Shown here: in pieces, positions 9,057-17,626 of the stretch
Layout of the letters: each line of letters begins with the position of its first letter
How positions within the stretch are numbered: position 1 is the first letter of the stretch
Source of the DNA: Gemmatimonadaceae bacterium
GTDB lineage: Bacteria > Gemmatimonadota > Gemmatimonadetes > Gemmatimonadales > Gemmatimonadaceae
Reading direction: 5' to 3'
Length of the DNA stretch: 64,000 bases
Assembly (NCBI GenBank): GCA_036496605.1
Contig: DASXKV010000067.1
Span: 62,001 to 126,000 of the forward strand
Notes under the pieces: generated by a model
Databases searched by the model: none
What the model saw: only the letters and a program-made list of their open reading frames with translations
Told to the model about the DNA's origin: nothing
Translations under genes and position numbers: made by a program

Positions 9057-10823
9057 TCAGCGCTGCGGCTCGTTGACGGTGACGAAGCTATCTATAGAAG
9101 GGCGGCTCAATACCTGAACCGTCCCTGACGGCCACTGAATGACGACGCGATCGACCCAGTCGTGATGGCCGAGGCCGAAGTGAAGCCGACGATCATTCTG
9201 ACTCGCGAAGCCCGAGCCGCCGTCAATGACCCGCCGCTGCACAAGCTCGCCCGCATCGAGCGTTACCTCGGCGCCGATCGCGCTGCGGTTGCTGTGGGTG
9301 GCGACGAGCTTGAACGCAATCCAATGGTTCGTGCTGTCAGGGTAGTCGCGATAGAGAATTGCCGGCTGATTCTGATTCGCCACGATGACGTCGACCGCGC
9401 CGCGATTGGAGAGGTCGGCGAGCGCGACCGCGCGGCCGTCGTATTCGTCGGTCGCGCCGACGGTCTTCGCAACGTCGACCCACCCTGCCACACCGCGATT
9501 GAGGTAAACGCGCGAGCGCTCGTACCCCGAAAGGCTGGCGTCGGCAAAGGCGGGCCAGGATTTGGCATCCTCGAACAGCTTGCCGTTCGCACCGGCGATC
9601 TTCGACATCGCGTACCAGTAGCTTTTCTGCCGGTCGGCGGAGATGAAACCGTTCGCGACGAACAGCTCGTTCGCGCCGTCGTTGTTCAAATCCCCGAACT
9701 GCGCGCCCCACGCCCATCCCGCGTCCGCAAGCTGGCCGTCGGCGACGTTCTTGAAGCGACCCAACTCTGACATCTGATTGAGCCGCAGGTTGTTGTTTTG
9801 AAAGAGGTAGCCGCGCTCGGAGATATTTGTTACAAACGCGTCGAGCCGTCCGCGATTGAAGGCGTCGCCTAACGCGACCGCCATCCCACTCTTCGATTCA
9901 CTCTCCAGTCCCGCGTTGGACAGCACAAAGCGGCGCCCGTGGTCGTTTAGATAGAGCTCCTCCGGTCCGTAGTCGTTTGCAACATAGAGGTCCGGCCAGC
10001 CATCGCCATTGAAGTCGGCCGCCGCCGCCGCCAGCGTCCAGCGCGAGCCGCGCACCCCCATCTTGTCCGTCACGTCCTCGAATTTGCCGTTGCCGACGTT
10101 GTGAAAGAGGAGATTGCCGCCGCCGTTCGTCGCGAACTCGAAGCTGTTGTGCATGATGCGCGTCGTCGTCAGGTGCCAGAGATCGACGTCGCGCCGGAAG
10201 TAGCCGGTGACGAAAAGATCGAGCTTGCCATCGCGATCGTAGTCGATCCAGATCGCGCCGTTGCTGTTCACCCAACGCTTGAGTCCCGCTGCCTCGGTGA
10301 CGTCCTTGAAATGCTTGCCGTCCAGGTTTTTGAAGAGCGCGAGGTAGCCGTAGCGATAGACGAGGACGTCTTCGCGGCCGTCGTTGTCGTAGTCGCCCCA
10401 GACGCTGCCCATCGACACGCCTTCGCCGGGGCGATTGAGATCGGCCAGGCCCGCGCTGGCGGCGACTTCCTCGAAGGTTCCGTCGTGCTTGTTGCGATAG
10501 AGCGCGTTCGGCTCGCCGAAGCGGCTGTTGGTGAAGTAGAGATCGGGCCACCCATCGCCGTCGAAGTCGGCGACCGAGACCGAGGCGCCCAGCGCGGCGA
10601 CGTGGGGCTCGACGTTGGCGATCTGAGGATCGAAGACCGGCCGGTGGTGGACGAAATCGATACCGGCGGCCTTGGTTTCGTCGCGCAGTACGAACCCTGG
10701 GTGCGCCGCGTCCGCTGGGATACGCAAAGGCCCACGATCCAGACGCATGGCGAGGAGGATCGCGGCGAAGAAGGGGACGGCGATAATTGCGCGACGCGCG
10801 GCGTGGGGTGGGCGGCGGGGCAC
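9057..10823 (-). CDS. FG-GAP repeat protein with ASPIC/UnbV domain (E4-like)
   Basis: A 588-residue exported protein with an N-terminal hydrophobic anchor (residues about 10-25). Six or more FG-GAP blades with calcium-binding loops follow (DFDGDGWPDLYF, DYDRDGKLDLFV, DFNGDGWPDLYV, DLNNDGANELFV). The C-terminal ASPIC/UnbV domain is marked by HFGLGHHDWVDRVVIQWPSG. The architecture matches UnbV/E4 proteins. The GTG at 10823 heads the reading frame; an ATG at about residue 26 is an alternative but would remove the signal. It forms an operon with the UnbU-like gene downstream. Confidence 0.88.
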   Translation of the reverse strand: MPRRPPHAARRAIIAVPFFAAILLAMRLDRGPLRIPADAAHPGFVLRDETKAAGIDFVHHRPVFDPQIANVEPHVAALGASVSVADFDGDGWPDLYFTNSRFGEPNALYRNKHDGTFEEVAASAGLADLNRPGEGVSMGSVWGDYDNDGREDVLVYRYGYLALFKNLDGKHFKDVTEAAGLKRWVNSNGAIWIDYDRDGKLDLFVTGYFRRDVDLWHLTTTRIMHNSFEFATNGGGNLLFHNVGNGKFEDVTDKMGVRGSRWTLAAAAADFNGDGWPDLYVANDYGPEELYLNDHGRRFVLSNAGLESESKSGMAVALGDAFNRGRLDAFVTNISERGYLFQNNNLRLNQMSELGRFKNVADGQLADAGWAWGAQFGDLNNDGANELFVANGFISADRQKSYWYAMSKIAGANGKLFEDAKSWPAFADASLSGYERSRVYLNRGVAGWVDVAKTVGATDEYDGRAVALADLSNRGAVDVIVANQNQPAILYRDYPDSTNHWIAFKLVATHSNRSAIGAEVTLDAGELVQRRVIDGGSGFASQNDRRLHFGLGHHDWVDRVVIQWPSGTVQVLSRPSIDSFVTVNEPQR

Positions 10824-11087
10824 GTGTAGACGGTAGCTTCGGGGGAGGGTTAGCGAAAGCCGATATTGCCGACTCCCAAACGGCGCTACGTCCCAAACGG
10901 CGGCATGGGCGGACGGTGTTCGCGCCCTTCGGGACTTAGGGCGCTTCGATTCTCTCCGTTCCGATCCGCGCGACTCCTGTTGACGCAGGACGCCGACGTG
11001 TTCACCGAGGTCGATCGCTCGCTCAGGTGCGATCGCATCGTGGAGCTTCGCGAGCGCGACGCGGCCGCTCGCGTGCGCCGCACCTCC

Positions 11088-11510
11088 GACAAAAGAGGCG
11101 AACGTTTCACCTTTGAAGGTGAACCTTCCAACTTCGAAGGTGAACGTTCCACCTTCGAAGGTGACCGCGGCAAAAACTCCCGAGCCGTCGCCAGATAGGC
11201 AGTATCACCTGCCAAATCGTGAGGCGCCCGCGACAACTCGGAACGCGACCGGGACAAAAGCGAAGTCGCCGGTAGTAACTCCAATGGCGACGCACGCAAA
11301 ACCGAAGGCGACGCGTGATCAGAGCGAGTGCACCGCGGCAATGTAGGACACGACCGCGACAAAGTTGGCAGTCACCCTGATTTGTTGGCAGGCGACGCCC
11401 GCATTTCACGACACGACCGTGACTTCACACGACACGCCCGAAGCAAAACACGACACGCCCGAAGCAAAACACGACACGCCCGCGGCAAACACGACACGAC
11501 CGCGATTTCT
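11088..11510. repeat. Degenerate 21-bp tandem repeat array (about 20 units)
   Basis: The sequence keeps a strict 21-bp period for about 420 bp. At the right end two units are identical (ACACGACACGCCCGAAGCAA, from 11427 and 11448) and a third from 11469 differs at two positions. At the left end three units begin CTTCGAAGGTGA. Between them, units such as 11238-11258 and 11343-11363 keep a GCGACCGNGACAAA-like core. No reading frame has convincing coding character; reading frames here simply repeat a seven-residue unit. The rest of 10824-11702 shows no gene. Confidence 0.75.
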
Positions 11511-11702
11511 CCGCGGAATCACGAGGCGCTTCGGCGGATGGACTAGCGACTTTCGCTCACGCCGTGTTCCTCTTAGTGGAGGGGCACGTCGTCGTGTACG
11601 ACGCCGGCGGTGAGGTCCCCCGAGTCTTCGCCGCGCGCAGCGAAGGCGGGTGGATCAAATAACGGGACTTGGCGCCTTTCGGCACTTCGCGCCCTTCGAG
11701 AT

Positions 11703-14700
11703 TTAGCGCTTCTCGGGATCTCGCGCTCTCCGGACGACACGTGTGTCGTACTCACGCAAGTACGCGTCGTGCATCGAGTCCGACGGGTATGTGTCTCCAG
11801 CCGCCCCGGGATACGACTTGTTGGCGTGGAACGGCAGCGGCTCTACGCTCGTTCCAAACGCGGTATTGAGATCGGAGTCCTTGATCCACCCGTCGGTGTA
11901 GAGCAGGAAATCGCGCGTCCAGCCAGCGGGCAACGAGGACTCCGAGCTGGCATCGAACTGAATCGTTGCCTCGTCACCCGCGCCCATGATCACGTACATG
12001 TCGTCCGGCTTGCGCAGCAGTGGCAGCACGTCGCCGAAGCGTGTGAACGCGCCGTCGATCGGCCGCCAGGGCGACGTCTTCGAAACGTCGTCATAGGCGA
12101 ACCAGTACGGTCCGTAGCGGCCGCCTTTGCGATACATGCGTGAGAACCCGCGGAAGTGCAAATCCGCCGACACCGGCTCGAGCTTCGTCACCTTCATCGG
12201 GGTGGTCTTCGCATCGCCGGCGACGAAGGCCTGGTCCCAATAGATCTGCATGTTCGTGCGAATGCGCACGTGATGATCGGCGGTCGGGAATTTCCCTGAG
12301 AGATCGATGATGAGCGTTTTGTCCTTCCCCGACGGAAATCCGATATCGGGAATCGCCGTCCGCCAGCGTCCCTTCGCGTCTCGCACCTCGAGCGAGGGCG
12401 AGGCGACCTTGATCGCTGACTGCTGCGAGAGCGCGACGTTGATGCTCGCGTCCGTCGGGTAGATCCAGCCGCGGAGGAAGAGGAAGGTCCCCGGGCTGCC
12501 CCCGTCGTCACCGAGATCGAGAATCAGATCGTGCGGCGCGACGACACCCTGATACCGTGTGGGCTCGAGATTCGACACGTAGACGTCGTCCGCTGCGAGC
12601 AGCGCGGGAAGGACGTCATTCCCGCGATCGTCCACCGCCGAGCGCGGTGCCCGTTCGCCTTGCCTAACGACCTCGTACAGTCGCAATGTGACCGGTCTCG
12701 GTGGAACGAACCGCTCGTCGACGAAGACGTCCACGGAGTCCGGATGATCGACCGCGACGAGCTCGATCTGATCGGCGTAGGCCGTCTCCCATAGCTCCTC
12801 GGTGAGCTGCAAGACGTAGCGGCCGTTGCGCGGCACGAGCGCGTCGCCGGGAATGCGCACGTATTCCTGCGACGCGCCCGCCGGTGCGAAGGCGCTCGTG
12901 CCCGCCATCAGGCCGAGTGGCATGCCTAACGCGCTTCGCCACATCGCGTCGGTTACGAATCGAAAGCGCGTGCCGTCCCACGTGTACGCCAGCGCGCAGG
13001 AGCCCTTGAGCAGTTCGCTCTCGACGACGTCCTGGTCCGAGCCTGGAACATAGATCGTCTGCGGCACACCGTTAGGCCATTCGACACGCAGAACGTCCGC
13101 CTTGAGATGCGGGCCGAGCCCGAAGTGCGTGACGCGTCCCGTAGCGACGCGCGTCTGGTAGATGTCGCCGGCGCGAAGCTCCAGCCGCGAGCCGATGCCG
13201 AAGTCGTTGTTCTTGCCGCTTCCCGTGCGCAGCGCTTTGAGCGCGACGTCGACTGCCAAATTGTGATTCCCGCCGTCATTGCGGAGGAGATGCGTCGTGC
13301 CACCAGCGCTCGCGATGAGTAGATCCTCATCGCCATCTTCGTCGACGTCGGTAACGGCGATTGCAGCGCCTCCCTGCGCGCGCACGGCGGGCGGAATCAA
13401 CGACGAACGATCGAGGAAACGTCCCGTGCCATCGTTTCGGAGCAGATAGACGCCCGGGCCGCTCTTGGCGCCGACGGGCGTGCCGACGACCAGGAGATCG
13501 AGCCAGCCGTCATTGTCGTAGTCGACGAACGTCGCGGCGGCGCCGGCGAGCCCGCTGAGCGCGCCGAGTGTCGATGCGGAGCGTGCGTCGCGTCGGAAGG
13601 TGCCATTCCCGTTGTTGAGCCAGAGCGTGGCCTCACCACCGTTCGCGTCGGCGAAGAAGAGATCGAGATAGCCGTCGTTGTTGTAGTCGCCGACGGCGAC
13701 CGCTCCCGAGCCGCTACTCGTGACTCCGCTCGACGCGGTCGCGTCGCTGAACCGCTGCGGGCCGCCGTTGTGCAGTAACGCATCAGTCCCGTTGGCATTG
13801 GCAATGACCAGGTCGAGCCGGCCGTCGCCGTCGAAATCTGCAAATGCTATATCACGGGCGTCACTGGTTCCCGCCAGCCCGAAGCTCGCCGTCGCGTCGG
13901 TGAAAGTGCCGTCGGCATTGTTGCGATACACCGTGCGTTGTCCGTTCCCCGTGAGCAGCAGGTCGAGATCCCCGTCGTGATCCAGATCGGCGAAGATTCC
14001 TTTGCGAGCGCCATGCACCTCGCCAACGGCGGCCTTCGAGGTCACATCCTCGAACGTGCCGTTGCCGTGGTTACGGAAGAGATGTCCTCGGCCTTCGCCG
14101 CCGATGACGAACAGGTCGAGCCACCCGTCGTTGTCGTAGTCGGCGAAGGCCGCGAAGGTCGCGCCTTCTGGAAGGGAAATGCCCGAATTCACTGTCGCGT
14201 CTCGCGCAAAGCCGCCACGAACGCGGAAGAGATGCGCGACTGACTTGCGCTGATCCGGCGACCACACCGACATGAAGAAATCGTCGGTTCCGTCGCCGTC
14301 GATGTCACCCACGGCGAGCGCCACCGGTGCTCCCGCCGCCGACGGCGCGCCCATATTGGGATTGTCGCGACGTTCGGCGTCGAGAAGTCCGGAATTGTCC
14401 GTCACGTCGGTGAACTGCACCGAATCGAGCACGGCGCGCGTGCGGATGCCTCGGAGACTGATGAGCGATGCCGGATTGAAGGTGAGCACCGGCCTTCCGG
14501 GCACGGGTCCCTCCACACCCTTCACCTGCTCGCGCGCTGCCTGGTACGGCTGTGTCGTTTCCATGAGGCTCGTGAGGCGGTCGAGCGGTCCGCGTACCTC
14601 CGCCAGCTTGTGCGCGCGAAGCAGTTGAATCGCGCTGTCGAGGTAGACCCGGGCTTCGGCCGGCGGCTCGGGCGGAACGCGTCGAATGTCCTCGAGCTGC

Positions 14701-15275
14701 CTAACGGCGCTATCGGCTTCGCTCCGCTGGACCTGCACGTTCAACAGCTCGAGCCTGACGGCCAGGTTCGCGGGCGCGACGGCAAGGACTTCCTTCAGGA
14801 GTTGCTCATGCCGTGCGAGTGCCGCGCTATCGGTCCCCGTCTCGAGCTCGGCGAGCGCGTAGAGAATGCGCGCACTGTTGGCCGAGTCGCGTTGGAGCTT
14901 CTCGAGAATCGTTCGTGCCGCCGCTGGACGTCCTTGCAGCGAGGCGAGCGTCGCCTGCATCAGCCCGATGTCGGTGCTCCCCGGATCCAGCTCGCGCGCG
15001 CGATTGAGCGCCTTATCAGCCTCGTTGTACCGCCCCGATTCGAGATAGGTGAGACCGAGGTTGGCGTAGCCGAGTGGGTCGGCGGGAGCGAGCTCGACGA
15101 GCTTCTTGAAGGTACTTTCCGCTTCACCGAGCTGATTGCGTTGGAGATAGCTGGTGCCGAGCATGCGCGTCGAGTACAGCTCCTCGACCGGAACCGGTTT
15201 GGACCGGCACGCGAAGACCGCTACTACTCCGAGGCAGACGGCAGAAGCGGCCCGGCGCCAGACTCTCTCATTCAT
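11703..15275 (-). CDS. TPR / FG-GAP / ASPIC-UnbV multidomain lipoprotein
   Basis: A 1190-residue lipoprotein; the start ATG at 15275 gives a signal peptide ending in VVAVFAC. Residues about 30-250 are tetratricopeptide repeats (LGTSYLQRNQLGEAESTFKK, YANLGLTYLESGRYNEADKA). The middle holds about eight FG-GAP blades (DIDGDGTDDFFM, DYDNDGWLDLFV, DLDHDGDLDLLL, DFDGDGRLDLVI, DVDEDGDEDLLI). An ASPIC/UnbV domain follows (FGLGPHLKADVLRVEWPNG), then about 400 residues of beta-rich C-terminal region typical of long CRTAC1-like proteins. It probably acts on the cell surface as a binding scaffold. The SDR gene upstream is 37 bp away on the same strand. Reading further upstream to 15686 would run inside that SDR gene, so it was not used. 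Confidence 0.88.
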   Translation of the reverse strand: MNERVWRRAASAVCLGVVAVFACRSKPVPVEELYSTRMLGTSYLQRNQLGEAESTFKKLVELAPADPLGYANLGLTYLESGRYNEADKALNRARELDPGSTDIGLMQATLASLQGRPAAARTILEKLQRDSANSARILYALAELETGTDSAALARHEQLLKEVLAVAPANLAVRLELLNVQVQRSEADSAVRQLEDIRRVPPEPPAEARVYLDSAIQLLRAHKLAEVRGPLDRLTSLMETTQPYQAAREQVKGVEGPVPGRPVLTFNPASLISLRGIRTRAVLDSVQFTDVTDNSGLLDAERRDNPNMGAPSAAGAPVALAVGDIDGDGTDDFFMSVWSPDQRKSVAHLFRVRGGFARDATVNSGISLPEGATFAAFADYDNDGWLDLFVIGGEGRGHLFRNHGNGTFEDVTSKAAVGEVHGARKGIFADLDHDGDLDLLLTGNGQRTVYRNNADGTFTDATASFGLAGTSDARDIAFADFDGDGRLDLVIANANGTDALLHNGGPQRFSDATASSGVTSSGSGAVAVGDYNNDGYLDLFFADANGGEATLWLNNGNGTFRRDARSASTLGALSGLAGAAATFVDYDNDGWLDLLVVGTPVGAKSGPGVYLLRNDGTGRFLDRSSLIPPAVRAQGGAAIAVTDVDEDGDEDLLIASAGGTTHLLRNDGGNHNLAVDVALKALRTGSGKNNDFGIGSRLELRAGDIYQTRVATGRVTHFGLGPHLKADVLRVEWPNGVPQTIYVPGSDQDVVESELLKGSCALAYTWDGTRFRFVTDAMWRSALGMPLGLMAGTSAFAPAGASQEYVRIPGDALVPRNGRYVLQLTEELWETAYADQIELVAVDHPDSVDVFVDERFVPPRPVTLRLYEVVRQGERAPRSAVDDRGNDVLPALLAADDVYVSNLEPTRYQGVVAPHDLILDLGDDGGSPGTFLFLRGWIYPTDASINVALSQQSAIKVASPSLEVRDAKGRWRTAIPDIGFPSGKDKTLIIDLSGKFPTADHHVRIRTNMQIYWDQAFVAGDAKTTPMKVTKLEPVSADLHFRGFSRMYRKGGRYGPYWFAYDDVSKTSPWRPIDGAFTRFGDVLPLLRKPDDMYVIMGAGDEATIQFDASSESSLPAGWTRDFLLYTDGWIKDSDLNTAFGTSVEPLPFHANKSYPGAAGDTYPSDSMHDAYLREYDTRVVRRARDPEKR

Positions 15276-15312
15276 TCGCGGTGGAATCACCGGGTCGCTG
15301 AAGCCTGTCCGA

Positions 15313-16071
15313 TCAAGGATTGAAGTCGCGGAGCTCGAACACGGGTTCGGCCCCGAATATGTCCGATAGCAAGTACTCAATGAGCCGCCCACCGGTGCGG
15401 TCGGCGCTCGGCAACGCCTTGTCGCGATGCATGGCGACGAAACGCGGTCGGTCGGGGAAGCGTTCATCGGTGCTCGAGCGAATCTCGGCCTGCATCTCGG
15501 TATCGACGACGCCTGGGGCGACGCTCGAGACAAGAAGCCCAGGGGTGCGATCGAGCGCGACGCAGCGCGCATGGTGATCGAGTCCGGCTTTCGTCGCGCA
15601 ATAGATGCTCCACCCGGCGTACGCTTTCCGCGCCGCACCACTCGAGACATGCAGGACTCGTCGCTCCCGCGCGTCCGACGTGGCATCGACGAAGGCCGCG
15701 GACAGCACGAGCGCGGCGCCCAGATTGACCGCGACTGCCCGCGAGACTTTCTCGAGCTCCTGCGTCTCGAGCGGCCCCATTGGCTGGAGCACGCCAGCGT
15801 TGTTCACGAGGAGGGGCGTCTCGGCATCCGCGAAGAATTGTTCGAGCGGCTCGCCGGCCAACCAGCGGAGGAGCGCCGGCGCGTCACCGACGTCGAGCGG
15901 CAGTTCGGTCAGGGTGTCCGGGAAGCGACCTGCGAGACGGGCATTCTCGTGTCGGGAAACACCGAGCACGCGTGCACCGCGCGCGAGCAGATGCTCGGCG
16001 ACCGCTTCACCGATGCCGCGCGAGTGGCCCGTCACGACCGCCGCGGCTTCGTTGGCATTGACTATTGGCAC
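15313..16071 (-). CDS. Short-chain dehydrogenase/reductase (YueD/sepiapterin-reductase-like)
   Basis: About 252 residues with classical SDR motifs: TGHSRGIG for the cofactor (TGxxxGxG), LLVNNAG, and the catalytic Ser plus Tyr-Lys in HVSSGAARKAYAGWSIYCATK. The C-terminal SVAPGVVDTEMQAEIR is the usual substrate-loop region. Sequence features are closest to the benzil reductase / sepiapterin reductase group. The GTG at 16071 was chosen because the fold starts right after it; there is no clear Shine-Dalgarno sequence, so the start is uncertain. It is cytoplasmic and NADPH use is likely. It may be co-transcribed with the TPR/ASPIC gene downstream. Confidence 0.85.
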   Translation of the reverse strand: MPIVNANEAAAVVTGHSRGIGEAVAEHLLARGARVLGVSRHENARLAGRFPDTLTELPLDVGDAPALLRWLAGEPLEQFFADAETPLLVNNAGVLQPMGPLETQELEKVSRAVAVNLGAALVLSAAFVDATSDARERRVLHVSSGAARKAYAGWSIYCATKAGLDHHARCVALDRTPGLLVSSVAPGVVDTEMQAEIRSSTDERFPDRPRFVAMHRDKALPSADRTGGRLIEYLLSDIFGAEPVFELRDFNP

Positions 16072-16216
16072 GAGGAGAAGATAAGCCCAAGGGCGTCGCT
16101 CTGAAGAGCGGTCGTTCGCTTCGCTCTGGATGACCCAGGACTTGCGCCCTCCTGTGATCCGCGTTCTTATGGCGCCATCGGTGTTGCCTTCAGCGCGCCA
16201 TTCTCCGAGGTCGTAT

Positions 16217-17239
16217 ATGAGAAAAGTCGCAATTCTGAGCGTGGTCGTTCTCCTCGCGGCCTGCGCCGATACGCCTAGCATCGTCGAGCCGGACCGCAGC
16301 ATCCCCTCGTTGTCGTTGTCGAGAGCGGACGCTCCAGGCCAGCCTCACGTTCTGCGCACCAAGGACGGAGCGAACGAGCTTCGATTCGCGTCGAGCCCGA
16401 ACGGCAGCAAGGGGACAATCCGCTACCACGGTGGCCCCGTGCTCACGTCGGCGACGAACGTCGTCGCCATCTACTGGTCCGCCAATACGATCTACACGGG
16501 CGGACCGAAGCCGGGCTCGTTCAACACGTCGAGGACATCCGGCGACGGATCACTCGTCGGCCTGTTCCTGCGCAATCTCGGCGGATCGCCGTACTTCAAC
16601 ATCAACTCGACGTACTCCGACGGCACGGGCCGGCACATCGCCAACGTCGTGAACTACACGGGCTACTGGGCCAACACCCAGTCGCCGCTCCTGCCAAGTG
16701 GCACGCAGACCGTTAGCGATCAGCAGATGCTCGACATGCTGAGCTACGGATTCCAGCACGGATATCTCGTCTACGATCCACATACGCTTTACGCAATCCT
16801 CACCGAAGGGCCGGTCAACCTGGGCGGCGGCTTCGGCACGAGCTACTGCGCGTATCACTGGTACGGCACGGTGACGACGGACAATCGCGGCACGCAGCAG
16901 ACGGCGCTCTACGCGGCGATGCCCGACGACTACGCCTATCCGAGCGCTTGCTCGATGTTCGCGTCGACGCCATCGCCTAACGGAGATCCGCACGCCGACG
17001 CCGTCGTGAATACGCTCGCGCACGAGACGGAGGAGACGACGACGGACATGTTCGGCACGGCGTGGTGGGATGGGCGCGGCTATGAGAACGCCGACAAGTG
17101 CGCCTGGACGTTCGGCGCCGTGTCGCAGTCATCCGGCGGCGCGCCGTACAACATGACGCTCGGCGGGAAGAACTTCCTCATTCAGCGGAACTGGGTGAAT
17201 GCGAGCTCCGGCAGCGGCTACTGCGCAACATCGTTCTAG
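16217..17239 (+). CDS. EXORDIUM (phosphate-induced protein 1)-like lipoprotein
   Basis: 340 residues from the ATG at 16217, which opens a lipoprotein signal (VVLLAAC, Cys at about residue 17). The mature part matches the plant PHI-1/EXORDIUM family in order: TIRYHGGPVLTSATNVVAIY near the start, then SDQQMLDMLSYG. A GTSYCAYHWYG segment follows, then DPHADAVVNTLAHETEETTT and ADKCAWTFGAVSQSSGG. In plants these secreted proteins affect growth signalling; their bacterial role is unknown. HETEE recalls a metalloprotease helix but lacks the second His of HExxH. An upstream in-frame start would remove the signal peptide. Confidence 0.7.
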   Translation: MRKVAILSVVVLLAACADTPSIVEPDRSIPSLSLSRADAPGQPHVLRTKDGANELRFASSPNGSKGTIRYHGGPVLTSATNVVAIYWSANTIYTGGPKPGSFNTSRTSGDGSLVGLFLRNLGGSPYFNINSTYSDGTGRHIANVVNYTGYWANTQSPLLPSGTQTVSDQQMLDMLSYGFQHGYLVYDPHTLYAILTEGPVNLGGGFGTSYCAYHWYGTVTTDNRGTQQTALYAAMPDDYAYPSACSMFASTPSPNGDPHADAVVNTLAHETEETTTDMFGTAWWDGRGYENADKCAWTFGAVSQSSGGAPYNMTLGGKNFLIQRNWVNASSGSGYCATSF

Positions 17240-17317
17240 TCTGGTCGTTAGTCGCAAGCTCGTAAAGATTGCGGCGGTACCCTTCCGCGCGGGCGGAGAG
17301 ATAATCATAATCGCGAC

Positions 17318-17626
17318 ATGAAAGACTCGCACGCGACGTTGCGCGATCAAGTTCTAAAGCGCGTACTCAAAGGAGCTGGCGAGACCGAGCAATCGCTGCG
17401 GCAAGCTGCGGCAGCTGGTACGGGGCTCCCACCCGACTTGCAGCACCTCGTCGACAAGATTCAGGAGCACGCATACAAAGTGACCGACGAGGACGTGGCA
17501 CGATTGCAGCAGGCGTACGACGACGATCAACTATTCGAGATCATCGTCAGCGCCGCGTTAGGCGCGTCGCGCAAGCGGCTGCTCGCCGGCCTCGCCGCTC
17601 TAGACAGCACGAAGGACGAGCCGTGA
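17318..17626 (+). CDS. Small AhpD/CMD-related partner protein
   Basis: A 102-residue protein with no cysteine. Its second half (VTDEDVARLQQAYDDDQLFE, then IIVSAALGASRKRLLAGL) looks like the C-terminal half of the alkylhydroperoxidase/carboxymuconolactone-decarboxylase fold. Its stop TGA overlaps the GTG start of the following CMD gene (GTGA), so the two are translationally coupled and probably form one complex. It may be a non-catalytic subunit supporting the redox-active partner. Exact function not known. Confidence 0.75.
   Translation: MKDSHATLRDQVLKRVLKGAGETEQSLRQAAAAGTGLPPDLQHLVDKIQEHAYKVTDEDVARLQQAYDDDQLFEIIVSAALGASRKRLLAGLAALDSTKDEP

Noticed and set aside
8114-10823. Enediyne biosynthetic gene cluster
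   Set aside because: Only E4/E5-like genes are present; no iterative PKS or thioesterase is visible.
11107-11409. Open frames of 60-160 residues on both strands in the 21-bp array
   Set aside because: They only reflect the seven-codon period; no start context, no family, and several overlap each other.
11088-11510. CRISPR array
   Set aside because: The repeats are contiguous without unique spacers, and no cas genes are present.
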